14,052 bases of DNA, from positions 1-14,052 of the forward strand of contig JACMLS010000571.1 in the NCBI GenBank assembly GCA_014379485.1. The letters are read 5' to 3'. A program made the position numbers and the translations under genes. The notes beneath the pieces are model-generated. The model was not told where the DNA came from. It did no database searches and worked only from the letters and a program-made list of their open reading frames with translations. The number at the start of each line of letters is the position of its first letter. The first letter of the stretch is position 1. The DNA comes from Bacteroidia bacterium (GTDB taxonomy: Bacteria; Bacteroidota; Bacteroidia; B-17B0; Aurantibacillaceae). This document shows, piece by piece, positions 1 to 7,611 of this stretch.

Positions 1-1
1 T

Positions 2-2194
2 AATAAAGATAAGGACGCGATACCTGTTACAGACAATGCCCTGGAACTATCTCTAAAAACGGGTAATACAAAGGGTGCACTTGCTGCAAAAATTGGCAAA
101 GGATCTTATGATTTTTCTACGAAAAACTATGAATCAGCAGAAAAAAGATTCCGCGCTTTAAAAATACAATTAGATACAACAACAGAAGAATTTCCGTTTG
201 AAAGAGGAAGAGTTTATTATTACCTGGCCAGGATCATTTACGACCGGGGAGAACCAACAAAAGCACTGTCCTATTTTGAAAAAGCAATTCCGCTTTTGGA
301 AAAAAGCAGGAATAAAAGATTTATTGGAGTGGTTTATAATATGACAGGGCTTTCTTACTGGAACCTTGATAAACCGGAAAAAGCACTTGAATTTTTTATA
401 AAGTCGTCAGAGCTAAAACGCGAAACAAAAGATAGTTCAGGTCTGGCTGCTTCATTGGGAAATATTGGCCTGGTGTACGGCGACCTGAAGTTGTACGATA
501 AATCAATTAAATACCACCGCGAGTCAATTGCAATGAATAAAGAGATTGGCAATGTTGAAGGGATGGCAAATGAGTATACTAATATTGGAATAGTTTACTA
601 CATGAAAAAGACGAATGATTCTGCAGAGTTTTATGTGCGTAAGGCCCTTGAGCTTGGTATACAGGAGGGTGATAAAAACATAATTGCCCGCTGTTATAAT
701 AACCTGGGTCTTGTTTACGATGCCAGAAATAATTTGGCCGCAGCACTCAGTTTTTACGAAAAATCTTTGAAATTAAAAGAAGAAACAAACAACCCGAACG
801 GCTTGTCAAGCGCACACGTAAACATAGGAGCCGTTCAAATGAAACGAAAAAACTTTAGTGAAGCAGAAAAACACATGAAACTTGCTTTTGAATTCGGAAA
901 AACTGCGGAGTCGCTTGAAAGACAAAGAGAGGCGGCGCAAGGACTTTTTGAAGTGTACGAGCAGACCAACAAAACCGTGCAGGCATTGGAGTGGTACAAA
1001 CTGGCAACACAATTAAAAGATTCTGTTTTTAATGAGAACAACAATAAGATCATAGCAGAGATGAATGAAAAATTTGAATCAGATCAAAAAGACAGACTGA
1101 TCATTAAGAAAAACGAAGAAGCCCTTGCACAGCAATTAAAATTTGAAAAAGAGCACAGGCAAAACGAAAAGCAAAAAACAACTATCATTTATTTTGTGGT
1201 TTTCTCATTGGTGGCCATTGTGCTTTCTATTATTATGCTGTGGGCTTTTTTGCAGAAGAGAAAAGGCAACAAAGTGCTGGCAACAAAAAACGCAGCAATA
1301 GAAGCGCAGAAACAGGAAATTACAGATAGCATTAATTACGCCAAAAGAATTCAACAGGCCATACTTCCGGCAGCAGCAGAAATGAAAGTGTTATTGCCTG
1401 ATCACGCAATTTTTTACAGACCAAAAGACATTGTTGCCGGAGATTTTTATTGGTTTACCGTCTGCGGACAACAAACAGAACTAAAAAACTTTCAAACCAA
1501 TAAACAAACAAGCTCTTTAACCAACGAACCTAAAACTGAAAACTTAAAACAGGAAACTGTTCGCGAAACATTACTGCTGGGTGCATCAGACTGTACGGGG
1601 CACGGTGTACCAGGCGCATTCATGAGTCTTATAGGAAAAGAAAATTTAGATAAAGCAGCACAACGATCTTCCTCTCCCGCCGAGATTTTATCGCACCTTA
1701 ATAAATTTGTAAAATCTGCCCTGCAACAATCTTCGCAGGGAGAAAGCATGCAGGACGGAATGGATATTTCAATTATTGCCCTTCAACAAAACGCTAAAAT
1801 AAAAAACGAAGGAGAAACTACTACCATAAAATTCAGCGGGGCAAACAGGCCTTTGTGGATTCTTAATAATACTAACGGGAAAAATTCTCTGCAGGAAATT
1901 AAAGGAACAAAAGCAGCGATTGGAGGATACACGCCTCACAACCAGGTTTACGAAGAACATGAAATTACAATAGAGAAAAACGATTCGTTGTATTTGTTTA
2001 CAGATGGTTTTCCGGATCAGTTTGGGGGACCGAAAGAAAAAAAACTGACCACAAAAAGATTCAGAAGTTTTTTAATGGAGATCTGTCATCTTACAGCAAC
2101 AGAGCAAATGAATAAGATTGACGAATTTTTTACTGAGTGGAAAAGAAACATTGAGCAAATTGATGATGTGCTGGTAATTGTTTTGAAATTTTAA
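2..2194 (+). CDS. TPR-transmembrane-SpoIIE (PP2C) phosphatase, 5' end outside window
   Basis: The frame is open from the left edge, giving 730 visible residues; a TTG at 296 could be called as a start, but TPR-like sequence continues above it, so the N-terminus lies outside the window. Seen: TPR units over roughly residues 1-330, a charged coiled-coil stretch about 340-390, one membrane helix about 394-415 (IIYFVVFSLVAIVLSIIML), then a cytoplasmic SpoIIE/PP2C domain about 467-730. The metal-binding acidic motifs are present: GDFYW (D481), SDCTGHGVPGAFMS (D530), FTDGFPDQ (D668) and IDDVLVI (D721/D722). Family knowledge: these are Mn/Mg-dependent Ser/Thr phosphatases that often act on anti-sigma antagonists; the TPR part probably senses a periplasmic partner. 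A polar insert of about 30 residues (490-522) sits between the first two motifs. No partner-switch kinase or antagonist is visible nearby. Confidence 0.93.
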   Translation, partial: NKDKDAIPVTDNALELSLKTGNTKGALAAKIGKGSYDFSTKNYESAEKRFRALKIQLDTTTEEFPFERGRVYYYLARIIYDRGEPTKALSYFEKAIPLLEKSRNKRFIGVVYNMTGLSYWNLDKPEKALEFFIKSSELKRETKDSSGLAASLGNIGLVYGDLKLYDKSIKYHRESIAMNKEIGNVEGMANEYTNIGIVYYMKKTNDSAEFYVRKALELGIQEGDKNIIARCYNNLGLVYDARNNLAAALSFYEKSLKLKEETNNPNGLSSAHVNIGAVQMKRKNFSEAEKHMKLAFEFGKTAESLERQREAAQGLFEVYEQTNKTVQALEWYKLATQLKDSVFNENNNKIIAEMNEKFESDQKDRLIIKKNEEALAQQLKFEKEHRQNEKQKTTIIYFVVFSLVAIVLSIIMLWAFLQKRKGNKVLATKNAAIEAQKQEITDSINYAKRIQQAILPAAAEMKVLLPDHAIFYRPKDIVAGDFYWFTVCGQQTELKNFQTNKQTSSLTNEPKTENLKQETVRETLLLGASDCTGHGVPGAFMSLIGKENLDKAAQRSSSPAEILSHLNKFVKSALQQSSQGESMQDGMDISIIALQQNAKIKNEGETTTIKFSGANRPLWILNNTNGKNSLQEIKGTKAAIGGYTPHNQVYEEHEITIEKNDSLYLFTDGFPDQFGGPKEKKLTTKRFRSFLMEICHLTATEQMNKIDEFFTEWKRNIEQIDDVLVIVLKF

Positions 2195-2619
2195 TTTCCA
2201 GCCGCAGGCGCTGCTTTTTCCGGAAGAAATTCAACAACGCTTAATATTATATCAGAAGGCATGGCAAACTGACCAGAACCCTTAGTGGCTTTGTGTTTAA
2301 TTTTATATTTCTTGCCAATATTTTCTTTAACAGTAAAATTAGCTTCGTCCATAGATTCTTTTACGTTTCCTGATTCAAATAATTTATTCAGGTGCTGATT
2401 TTTATTGTTCAGGCCATTGAATTCAACACGTTTACCATTGGCATCAGTAAAAGAATAACTTGCCCAGCCCATAGCGTTGGTGTTAGTGCTGTCGTAAGTA
2501 AGAATCAACTCCTGAGCTGCTGCAGGTTTTTTTACCGGAGTCTTTTTTATTGTTTTTGTCTGAGCAGTGTAAATGCCAACAAATGAAAACACGAAAATTA
2601 ATGCAATTGTTTTTTTCAT
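2191..2619 (-). CDS. small exported protein, paralogue of the next gene
   Basis: 142 residues with a type I signal peptide (MKKTIALIFVFSFVGIYTA, cut before Gln20), then a Lys/Pro/Ala-rich linker (about 20-36) and a compact domain of about 80 residues. I do not recognise the family. The domain aligns without gaps to the protein at 2690-3106 over 77 residues with about 53% identity by hand count, sharing the motifs LFExGNVKE and GKKxxIKxK; both proteins end in AGN. The predicted location is periplasm or cell surface. Its stop shares a TTAA palindrome (2191-2194) with the stop of the convergent phosphatase gene, so no intergenic space is left. A perfect -7 element lies 17 bases before the ATG, suggesting its own transcript. 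Function unknown. Confidence 0.85.
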   Translation of the reverse strand: MKKTIALIFVFSFVGIYTAQTKTIKKTPVKKPAAAQELILTYDSTNTNAMGWASYSFTDANGKRVEFNGLNNKNQHLNKLFESGNVKESMDEANFTVKENIGKKYKIKHKATKGSGQFAMPSDIILSVVEFLPEKAAPAAGN

Positions 2620-2636
2620 AGGAAATTAAGTCTGAT

Positions 2637-2644
2637 CAAAAATA
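2637..2644 (-). promoter_or_regulatory. -7 promoter element of the 2191-2619 gene
   Basis: On the minus strand the sequence reads TATTTTTG, an exact match to the Bacteroidota sigma-ABfr -7 consensus TAnnTTTG, 17 bases before the ATG. No good TTG lies 17-23 bases upstream, so the -33 element is weak or absent. Confidence 0.5.
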
Positions 2645-2659
2645 CGACACCGCATTTAG

Positions 2660-2680
2660 AAAAAACATCCTGTAAACAGG
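2660..2680 (-). terminator. possible intrinsic terminator after the 2690-3106 gene
   Basis: On the minus strand a short hairpin CCTGTTTACAGG begins about 9 bases after the stop codon of the upstream gene, and a run of six T follows shortly after. The stem is only 4-5 bp, so strength is uncertain. Its position between the stop of one paralogue and the -7 element of the other supports separate transcription of the two. Confidence 0.4.
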
Positions 2681-2689
2681 TATAAAACT

Positions 2690-3106
2690 TTAATTCCCCG
2701 CTTTTTTCTGATCAAACACCTCTAATGCAGTTACAATAGTTTTGGCAGCCCAGGCAAGATTTTCCTGACCTTTTTGCACTTTATATTTTATTCTGAATTT
2801 TTTTCCAACAGAAGTTTTAACCGTATAATCTCCTTTTTCTTTAGCCTCTTTTACGTTTCCGTTCTCAAACAGTTTTTTTAACTCGTAATTTTTTTCGTCC
2901 AGTAAAACAAACTCAACATTTTCGCCCTTGTCATTTGTAAAGTTATAACTGGCCTCACCCATAGTACTTGTTGTGGTTGAACCATAAACCAGTATTATCT
3001 CGTAAGAGTTTATTTCTCTTTTGTTGGGCGTAAACTTAAAATTGCTTTGAGATACACAAAGATTTACAAACAACAGGGTAAGGATACTTGTAACGATTGT
3101 TTTCAT
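2690..3106 (-). CDS. small exported protein, paralogue of the previous gene
   Basis: 138 residues with a type I signal peptide (MKTIVTSILTLLFVNLCVS, cut before Gln20). The mature domain (about residues 36-115) is the tandem paralogue of the 2191-2619 product, with about 53% identity over 77 aligned residues. The Lys/Pro/Ala linker of the sister protein is missing here, and the C-terminus again ends in AGN. No catalytic motif or conserved Cys is visible, which suggests a binding or structural domain. A two-part promoter lies directly upstream. I cannot assign a family; the exported location and the paralogy are well supported, the function is not. Confidence 0.85.
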   Translation of the reverse strand: MKTIVTSILTLLFVNLCVSQSNFKFTPNKREINSYEIILVYGSTTTSTMGEASYNFTNDKGENVEFVLLDEKNYELKKLFENGNVKEAKEKGDYTVKTSVGKKFRIKYKVQKGQENLAWAAKTIVTALEVFDQKKAGN

Positions 3107-3122
3107 TGGTAATTCTTTAAAT

Positions 3123-3155
3123 CAAAGATACTTTTTTAGCCGCTAATGGCACAAA
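3123..3155 (-). promoter_or_regulatory. sigma-ABfr-type promoter for the 2690-3106 gene
   Basis: On the minus strand a TTTG (3155-3152) is followed after 21 bases by TATCTTTG (3130-3123), matching the Bacteroidota pattern TTG-N17-23-TAnnTTTG. The -7 element lies 16 bases before the ATG, almost the same spacing as in the paralogue. Confidence 0.65.
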
Positions 3156-3193
3156 TTTTCGCAAATTTTTGCATCTCCGGGTCTCAGGTCAGG

Positions 3194-3227
3194 TTTGAAC
3201 GGATTAGCAGCAGAAATGGTATCTTTA
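3194..3227 (+). promoter_or_regulatory. probable promoter for the radical SAM gene
   Basis: TTTG at 3194-3197 is followed after 22 bases by TATCTTTA at 3220-3227, one mismatch (last base) from TAnnTTTG. It lies about 39 bases before the ATG at 3267. The region 3107-3266 otherwise holds the divergent promoter and a short AT-rich repetitive stretch (3149-3172). Confidence 0.4.
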
Positions 3228-3266
3228 CTGTTGCTGCTTAACAACAAAAGGCTTTCCAGTTTTTAA

Positions 3267-4289
3267 ATGAGCTTTACAGAAAACATACGAATTTTAAAAA
3301 CCCTCAATGGAAAAAAAATCTCCAATGCGTATAAGGTTTTTCGTTCTTATAAAAAATCTTTGCGCAACGGAACGTCTTTTCACGCCGGTTTTCCAATTAG
3401 CATTTCTTTTGAGCCAACCACTTCCTGCAATCTTCGTTGTCCTGAATGCCCGAGCGGACTAAGGAATTTTACCCGGCCTACCGGAATGCTGGAAGAGAAT
3501 TTTTTTCAGAAAACAATTGATGAACTTTCTCCTCATTTAGTTTACCTGACTTTTTATTTCCAGGGCGAACCTTATCTGAATCCGAAATTTTTAGATATGG
3601 CTGCTTATGCCGCAAAGAAAAAAATTTACACCGCCACAAGTACCAATGCACATTTTATAACTGATGAAACAGCAAAAAAAACAATAGAATCAGGTTTGCA
3701 CCGCCTTATCATTTCTATTGACGGCGCTACACAAAAAAGTTACGAGCAATATCGTATTGGCGGACAATTAGAAAAAGTAATTGCCGGCACAAAAAAAATT
3801 ATTGAGTGGAAGAAAAAATTAAAAAGCAAAACCCCTTATGTAATTTTTCAGTTCCTGGTAGTAAAACCAAACGAACACGAAACAGAAGAGATAATAAAGT
3901 TGGGAAATGAATTAGGTGTTGATGAGGTAAAATTTAAAACCGCGCAGGTCTACGATTTTGAAAACGGTAACACGCTCATTCCAGAAACAGAAAAGTTTTC
4001 TCGTTACAAAAAAAATGAAAATGGTAAATGGGGAATAAAAAATAAACTATTAAACCAATGCTGGAGAATGTGGAGCGGTTGCGTAATTACCTGGGATGGT
4101 TTAGTTGTGCCTTGTTGTTTTGACAAAGACGCCACACACAAACTCGGCGACCTGAAAAGCAATTCGTTTGAAAAAGTGTGGAAGTCTGAAGGCTATGAAA
4201 AATTCCGCAGCAGCATTTTAAGATCGAGGGGCGAGATTGATATTTGCAAAAATTGTACCGAGGGAACTGAAGTGTGGGCGGAGAGTTAG
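3267..4289 (+). CDS. radical SAM/SPASM domain protein
   Basis: 340 residues. The radical SAM cluster motif CNLRCPEC (C54, C58, C61) binds the 4Fe-4S cluster that cleaves S-adenosylmethionine; QGEP (99-102) corresponds to the SAM-binding GGEP motif, and SIDG (150-153) is typical of the family. A SPASM-type C-terminal domain follows with C265, C272, C283/C284 and a final CKNC (C327, C330), able to hold an auxiliary Fe-S cluster. Family knowledge: such proteins include peptide- or protein-modifying maturases and other small-molecule enzymes, so the substrate cannot be read from the sequence. A stop codon sits directly before the ATG in frame, which fixes the start. The enzyme is alone on its strand; the nearest small proteins are the two exported paralogues transcribed divergently. 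Confidence 0.92.
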   Translation: MSFTENIRILKTLNGKKISNAYKVFRSYKKSLRNGTSFHAGFPISISFEPTTSCNLRCPECPSGLRNFTRPTGMLEENFFQKTIDELSPHLVYLTFYFQGEPYLNPKFLDMAAYAAKKKIYTATSTNAHFITDETAKKTIESGLHRLIISIDGATQKSYEQYRIGGQLEKVIAGTKKIIEWKKKLKSKTPYVIFQFLVVKPNEHETEEIIKLGNELGVDEVKFKTAQVYDFENGNTLIPETEKFSRYKKNENGKWGIKNKLLNQCWRMWSGCVITWDGLVVPCCFDKDATHKLGDLKSNSFEKVWKSEGYEKFRSSILRSRGEIDICKNCTEGTEVWAES

Positions 4290-4347
4290 TTATTTCTTAG
4301 AAGGCTTTTTCGCTTTAACTTTTAGATGGAAAAGAAGTTAGACCAGT

Positions 4348-5022
4348 TTAATTCGACGACACAAAAAACCGTTTTTTCTTTTTATCATAACGCAGCGTAA
4401 TTTTTTTGAAATCAGTTTCAACGATTTTCCAATCGGCAGGTTTTATGCCTACCACGTTTGTGGGAATGTAATCACAAATATCCAGGTTTATCATAAGCGT
4501 TGTCCCGGATCGCGGAATAAGAAATCGGTAACTGTAGATTTCGTCAAGAACATCGTCAATGCCCGCGCTATCTGTCAGGTAAGCTTTTTGAATTGCTTTC
4601 AGGTAAGGCAAAAGTGTTTTTTTAACGGACGATTTTTTAAAAAACATTTTCAGGTTAAATTCAGGCAAAACATCTTTGTCTGCAATTGGTTTAATATTGT
4701 CCGTTTTCCAATTGTATTCGTAAAAATATATATGATGAAAACTGCATTGCTCATCTGCTTTTAAACCTGAAACAGCAATGGTGGCAGTGCTGTCTGTATT
4801 TTTGAACAGCGCCGCTTCTATGAGAGTTATTTTCGTTTTGTCGTATGCAGAAGAGATCTCGTAATACCCGTTTTTAATATCAACAATCGTATCTGAGGGA
4901 GAAAGATCTGCGCTGTAACAAGTTGAAAGCGGTATTTTTTTTATAATGTCAGAAATGCTTTTCTGGCAGAAAACTGAAGTCGCTGAAACGAAACAAACAA
5001 GAATGTAAATGTACTTTCTCAT
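4348..5022 (-). CDS. exported protein of unknown function, last gene of envelope operon
   Basis: 224 residues with a type I signal peptide (MRKYIYILVCFVSATSVFC, cut before Gln20). The rest is a mixed alpha/beta-looking soluble domain without recognisable motif, and I do not know the family. It has a few scattered Cys and a basic stretch near the C-terminus (DKKKKR) before a terminal VSSN. Its ATG directly abuts the TAG stop of the upstream MORN lipoprotein gene (zero spacing), which argues strongly for translational coupling and a shared function. It is convergent with the radical SAM gene, with 58 bases between their stops and no convincing terminator. Confidence 0.82.
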   Translation of the reverse strand: MRKYIYILVCFVSATSVFCQKSISDIIKKIPLSTCYSADLSPSDTIVDIKNGYYEISSAYDKTKITLIEAALFKNTDSTATIAVSGLKADEQCSFHHIYFYEYNWKTDNIKPIADKDVLPEFNLKMFFKKSSVKKTLLPYLKAIQKAYLTDSAGIDDVLDEIYSYRFLIPRSGTTLMINLDICDYIPTNVVGIKPADWKIVETDFKKITLRYDKKKKRFFVSSN

Positions 5023-5910
5023 CTACTCTTTTTTTATTCCATTAATGTATTCTTCCTTTTTCATGACAGACCCGCTCTCATTCCACCAGGTCCATATTCC
5101 GCAAGGACATTCATAAGAAACGTAATCTTCCAATCCACAATCTTTATATTGATAGAACTCTTCTCTTTTTTTATTTCCGTTCTTAAAGCAATAAGTCCAT
5201 TTGCCGGTTTTAGAACCATTTTTAAAACTTCCTTCTCTTTTTTTGTTTCCGTTTGAAAACCATTCTGTATAAATTCCGCTCAGACGTTCCTGCTGAAATT
5301 TATCGGACTTAAATGTGCAGCTTACATTTTGTTTTCCATCTTCAAACCAAAAATCCCATTTTCCGTTTAGAATACTTATCGGAATAAAATTGTTGCTGCC
5401 TGCGCAACCCAGCTCAAATTTTCCGTTTACAAATTCACCTTCCGCTTTTTTGTTCCCGTTTTCGTAATAGAAAGTCCACCTTCCCAAAGGAAACCCATTT
5501 ACAAAAATCCCTGTTGCCGAAATACTGCCGAGTACCTTTGTCAGCGTGTCATCCGGGTTATTGTAATAGGAAAACCAAAGCCCTGTTCTTTTTCCGTTCT
5601 TAAATTTTCCTTCTGTCATTATTTTGCTGTTATTGTAAAACAGTTTTTCTGCTCTGCCGGTATCAGGGCAACTGATATAATAAGGCAAAGCTCCGTTTGT
5701 ACACAAAATAATATCATCATTCAGATTTGGGTAATATGGATTGTTTTCATCTTCTGCAATGGAGTCTGCTTTTATTTTGTTTGTGGAAGGCAGAATACCG
5801 GTTGAAATGACAGGGTTAAGAATATTTATTTGTGTTGTTTGCACGTTGCCGCATGAGCTTAGAAAAGCAACAAAGCAAATAAAAGTTTTTATGAGTAAAA
5901 GGTTATTCAT
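5023..5910 (-). CDS. MORN-repeat (YwqK-like) lipoprotein
   Basis: 295 residues from the ATG at 5910. This start gives a clean lipoprotein signal (MNNLLLIKTFICFVAFLSSC, lipobox LSSC, lipidated Cys20), while a start at 5949 would put 13 residues before it and overlap the upstream gene. The mature protein carries about five MORN-type units, each with an NGxxxG step and a GxW aromatic step followed by a YxNGxxKxEG-like strand; examples are GKRTGLWFSYY, GRWTFYYENGNKK and GKWTYCFKNGNKK. Family knowledge: such repeats fold into a beta-rich surface and are often annotated as YwqK-family antitoxin, a name that should not be taken as function here. Likely anchored in the outer or inner membrane. It is 22 bases after the membrane-protein gene and is followed at zero spacing by the next gene. 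Confidence 0.85.
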   Translation of the reverse strand: MNNLLLIKTFICFVAFLSSCGNVQTTQINILNPVISTGILPSTNKIKADSIAEDENNPYYPNLNDDIILCTNGALPYYISCPDTGRAEKLFYNNSKIMTEGKFKNGKRTGLWFSYYNNPDDTLTKVLGSISATGIFVNGFPLGRWTFYYENGNKKAEGEFVNGKFELGCAGSNNFIPISILNGKWDFWFEDGKQNVSCTFKSDKFQQERLSGIYTEWFSNGNKKREGSFKNGSKTGKWTYCFKNGNKKREEFYQYKDCGLEDYVSYECPCGIWTWWNESGSVMKKEEYINGIKKE

Positions 5911-5932
5911 TAAGAATTTAAAATTATGCAAT

Positions 5933-6403
5933 TTAACCAAGCCCGCCAAGATTACCTAAAGCATTCATGTAGTCCTCACCCTTGAGATCAGAGACGCGGT
6001 TGTGATAGATGAAAAAAGCTGTAAAAGTAAAAACGAGCAACGGAAAAATTAAAAACAGGAAGCTCTTTTTTTTGTTTTCAAATTTTTCTGCCGTAAATGA
6101 GAAAGGAATAATTAGAAACAGATAAATTGCGAGATAGAAGAAAAAGAAAATATAGTTGTTGTCGCAGAGATTTGTTCCTCCTCCCCCACCCCAGTTTGAA
6201 TAATGATCCAATTGATAAGGCCTCTTTATTTTGATCAGAATACAAAACAACAAAAGTCCAACTACTAAAAGAAGAGCAAATACACGAATAACGCTCATCC
6301 CTTTCAAGTTTCTGAAAGCCACAGAAGGAACAATAATAATTGAGAGCAGGAACAGAAGAACAACAATTCCGGCCGGAGAAAAAAGAAAAAACGGGATGTT
6401 CAT
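5933..6403 (-). CDS. four-helix integral membrane protein, unknown
   Basis: 156 residues, very hydrophobic, with four predicted membrane helices at about 8-29, 38-58, 83-104 and 113-134. A run of five Gly (NWGGGGG, 70-76) with C80 nearby lies in the loop between helices 2 and 3. No transporter or enzyme motif is visible and I do not recognise the family. It sits 12 bases after the upstream periplasmic-protein gene and 22 bases before the MORN lipoprotein start, so it is almost certainly in the same operon and could be the inner-membrane anchor of the group. Confidence 0.75.
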   Translation of the reverse strand: MNIPFFLFSPAGIVVLLFLLSIIIVPSVAFRNLKGMSVIRVFALLLVVGLLLFCILIKIKRPYQLDHYSNWGGGGGTNLCDNNYIFFFFYLAIYLFLIIPFSFTAEKFENKKKSFLFLIFPLLVFTFTAFFIYHNRVSDLKGEDYMNALGNLGGLG

Positions 6404-6415
6404 TTATTTTTTATT

Positions 6416-6895
6416 TTAATGTATGCATCCTATATAAACATCAGCTTGCTTCCGGTAACTTTTCGGAAAACTCTTTTTTATTTTTTGAAATTCGCTTTTC
6501 AATTTGGCATCAGCCGGCTCGCCACTTGCCGCAATTACAAGGTAATATCCTTTTGCAAAACCATTATAGTCGTCAGAATATTCAATGCTGATATAAATAC
6601 CATCATCAAATCTTCCGCGCGCAACGTAGCAGGGAGAACTGAAACCATTTGATTCGCAAATTGTTTTCGGAAACGTCAAATGCGTCAATGAATCTTTTTG
6701 AACACGGCTTTCATCAAACTTCAGCTTTAGTTTTTTTGCCGAAGTCTTTGCGAAAGAAAGAGTAGAATCAAAATCTTTTCCTGAAAAAAGGATGACGAAG
6801 GATTTTTTTTCGAAAGCATCAGTATTGTTCTGCGCTAAAGTTATTCCGGCAGAAAAGAGAAACAGACAAAGAAATAGTTTTGTGAAAAAATTCAT
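6416..6895 (-). CDS. small periplasmic protein, possibly SPOR-like
   Basis: 159 residues with a type I signal peptide (MNFFTKLFLCLFLFSAGITLA, cut before Gln22). The mature part begins with a beta strand (FVILFSG), then a helix rich in Lys/Ala (LSFAKTSAKKLKL), then a region with two Cys (ICESNGFSSPCYVARG) that could form a disulphide, and a second strand-helix part (YYLVIAASG, then a Lys-rich helix). This resembles a ferredoxin-like/SPOR-type layout but I cannot confirm it. It is the second gene of the envelope cluster, 55 bases after the lipoprotein gene and 12 bases before the membrane-protein gene. No clear -7 element was found directly upstream, so it may be read from the promoter at 7612-7642. 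Confidence 0.8.
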   Translation of the reverse strand: MNFFTKLFLCLFLFSAGITLAQNNTDAFEKKSFVILFSGKDFDSTLSFAKTSAKKLKLKFDESRVQKDSLTHLTFPKTICESNGFSSPCYVARGRFDDGIYISIEYSDDYNGFAKGYYLVIAASGEPADAKLKSEFQKIKKSFPKSYRKQADVYIGCIH

Positions 6896-6950
6896 GTTGA
6901 CTTGCGTTACGATGTAAAATTACGCAGGGCAAACAGAGTACAGAAAGGAA

Positions 6951-7607
6951 TTAATTAAGTGTGGCTTTTAACTGATTATTCGTTGTAATTCTTTTTTTGT
7001 AAGTGAACACAAGCGACGGGGCATTTAGTTTTCCCGACCAATGCACGGTTTTTTTGTGTTCTTGCGGAACAGGGTCTTGCGGAAGACGGTCTCCGTGATA
7101 GAAACCAAGGAGCATATACTTGCCGTCTTCAAGCCCGGGAATTTGCTGTTGGCCTGCCCGAAAGGTGATCCATTCCTGCAGACATTCTTTTACTGCGGTA
7201 ATGCTGCCCGCTTTAATGCAAACGGTTTCGCTGATGCCCGGCTGGTACCTGGTCCCAACATCAAACTCCATTTTTGTCGTATCACCCGAATTGCTGATCA
7301 GCTCAACTGAATTCCACGAAAGGCCGTAACCTGTTGTGTGAGTCCAGATGCAAACATCTTTTTTATTGCAATTTTTGTAATAAAAAAAAATGGTATCGCC
7401 TTTTGCAGCCAGACCCATTTGCAAACCATTCGTAATTTCTCCCCACTTAATTTCGCCTTCCGTGTAAGATGGAAAAGAATCGATGATGACAACCGTTTGC
7501 GGAACAGTGTCTGGTGGTTGTACTTGTGTTGAATTTTTTTCGGTTTTACCGCTTCCGCAAGAGAACAGGCAGATTGAGGTGAGAACTATCCAAAAAAGTT
7601 TTTTCAT
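6951..7607 (-). CDS. lipoprotein of unknown function
   Basis: 218 residues with a lipoprotein signal (MKKLFWIVLTSICLFSC, lipobox LFSC, lipidated Cys17) followed by a Thr/Gln/Pro-rich tether (about 20-40). The soluble part has beta-type character with internal Cys near NCNKKDVCIW and VCIKAGS, plus C142, and an aromatic, Gly-rich segment (GYGLSW). I do not recognise the family; the overall pattern is like an Ig-like or beta-sandwich domain, but this is a guess. It is the first gene of the minus-strand envelope group and has a good promoter a few bases before its ATG. It is divergent from the TPR gene at 7679. Confidence 0.82.
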   Translation of the reverse strand: MKKLFWIVLTSICLFSCGSGKTEKNSTQVQPPDTVPQTVVIIDSFPSYTEGEIKWGEITNGLQMGLAAKGDTIFFYYKNCNKKDVCIWTHTTGYGLSWNSVELISNSGDTTKMEFDVGTRYQPGISETVCIKAGSITAVKECLQEWITFRAGQQQIPGLEDGKYMLLGFYHGDRLPQDPVPQEHKKTVHWSGKLNAPSLVFTYKKRITTNNQLKATLN

Positions 7608-7611
7608 AAAT

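Noticed and set aside
296..298. TTG as start codon of the left-edge phosphatase gene
   Set aside because: The frame is open to base 2 and the translated upstream residues are TPR-like (AKIGKGSYDF, YYYLARIIYD), so the gene begins outside the window.
1492..1749. Open frame of 85 codons antisense to the SpoIIE domain
   Set aside because: It is antisense to conserved catalytic motifs, with a Cys-rich composition typical of a shadow frame.
2191..4289. RiPP biosynthesis cluster (radical SAM enzyme plus small peptides)
   Set aside because: The small proteins have ordinary signal peptides and folded-looking domains, are divergent with their own promoters, and no leader peptide, protease or exporter is present.
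5023..5910. Toxin-antitoxin system based on YwqK-like annotation of MORN proteins
   Set aside because: The protein is a lipoprotein in an envelope operon and no toxin-like neighbour is visible; the database name reflects the repeat, not function.
5911..5949. Upstream ATG at 5949 for the MORN lipoprotein
   Set aside because: It would overlap the preceding gene by 17 bases and place 13 polar residues before a clean lipoprotein signal; ATG at 5910 is better.
6903..6926. TGCGT...ACGCA inverted repeat between two envelope genes
   Set aside because: Only 5 bp of stem around a 14-base loop with no T-run; too weak to call a terminator or operator.
7041..7310. Open frame of 89 codons on the plus strand
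   Set aside because: It lies wholly inside the antisense of the lipoprotein gene, shows no protein-like pattern and has no promoter.
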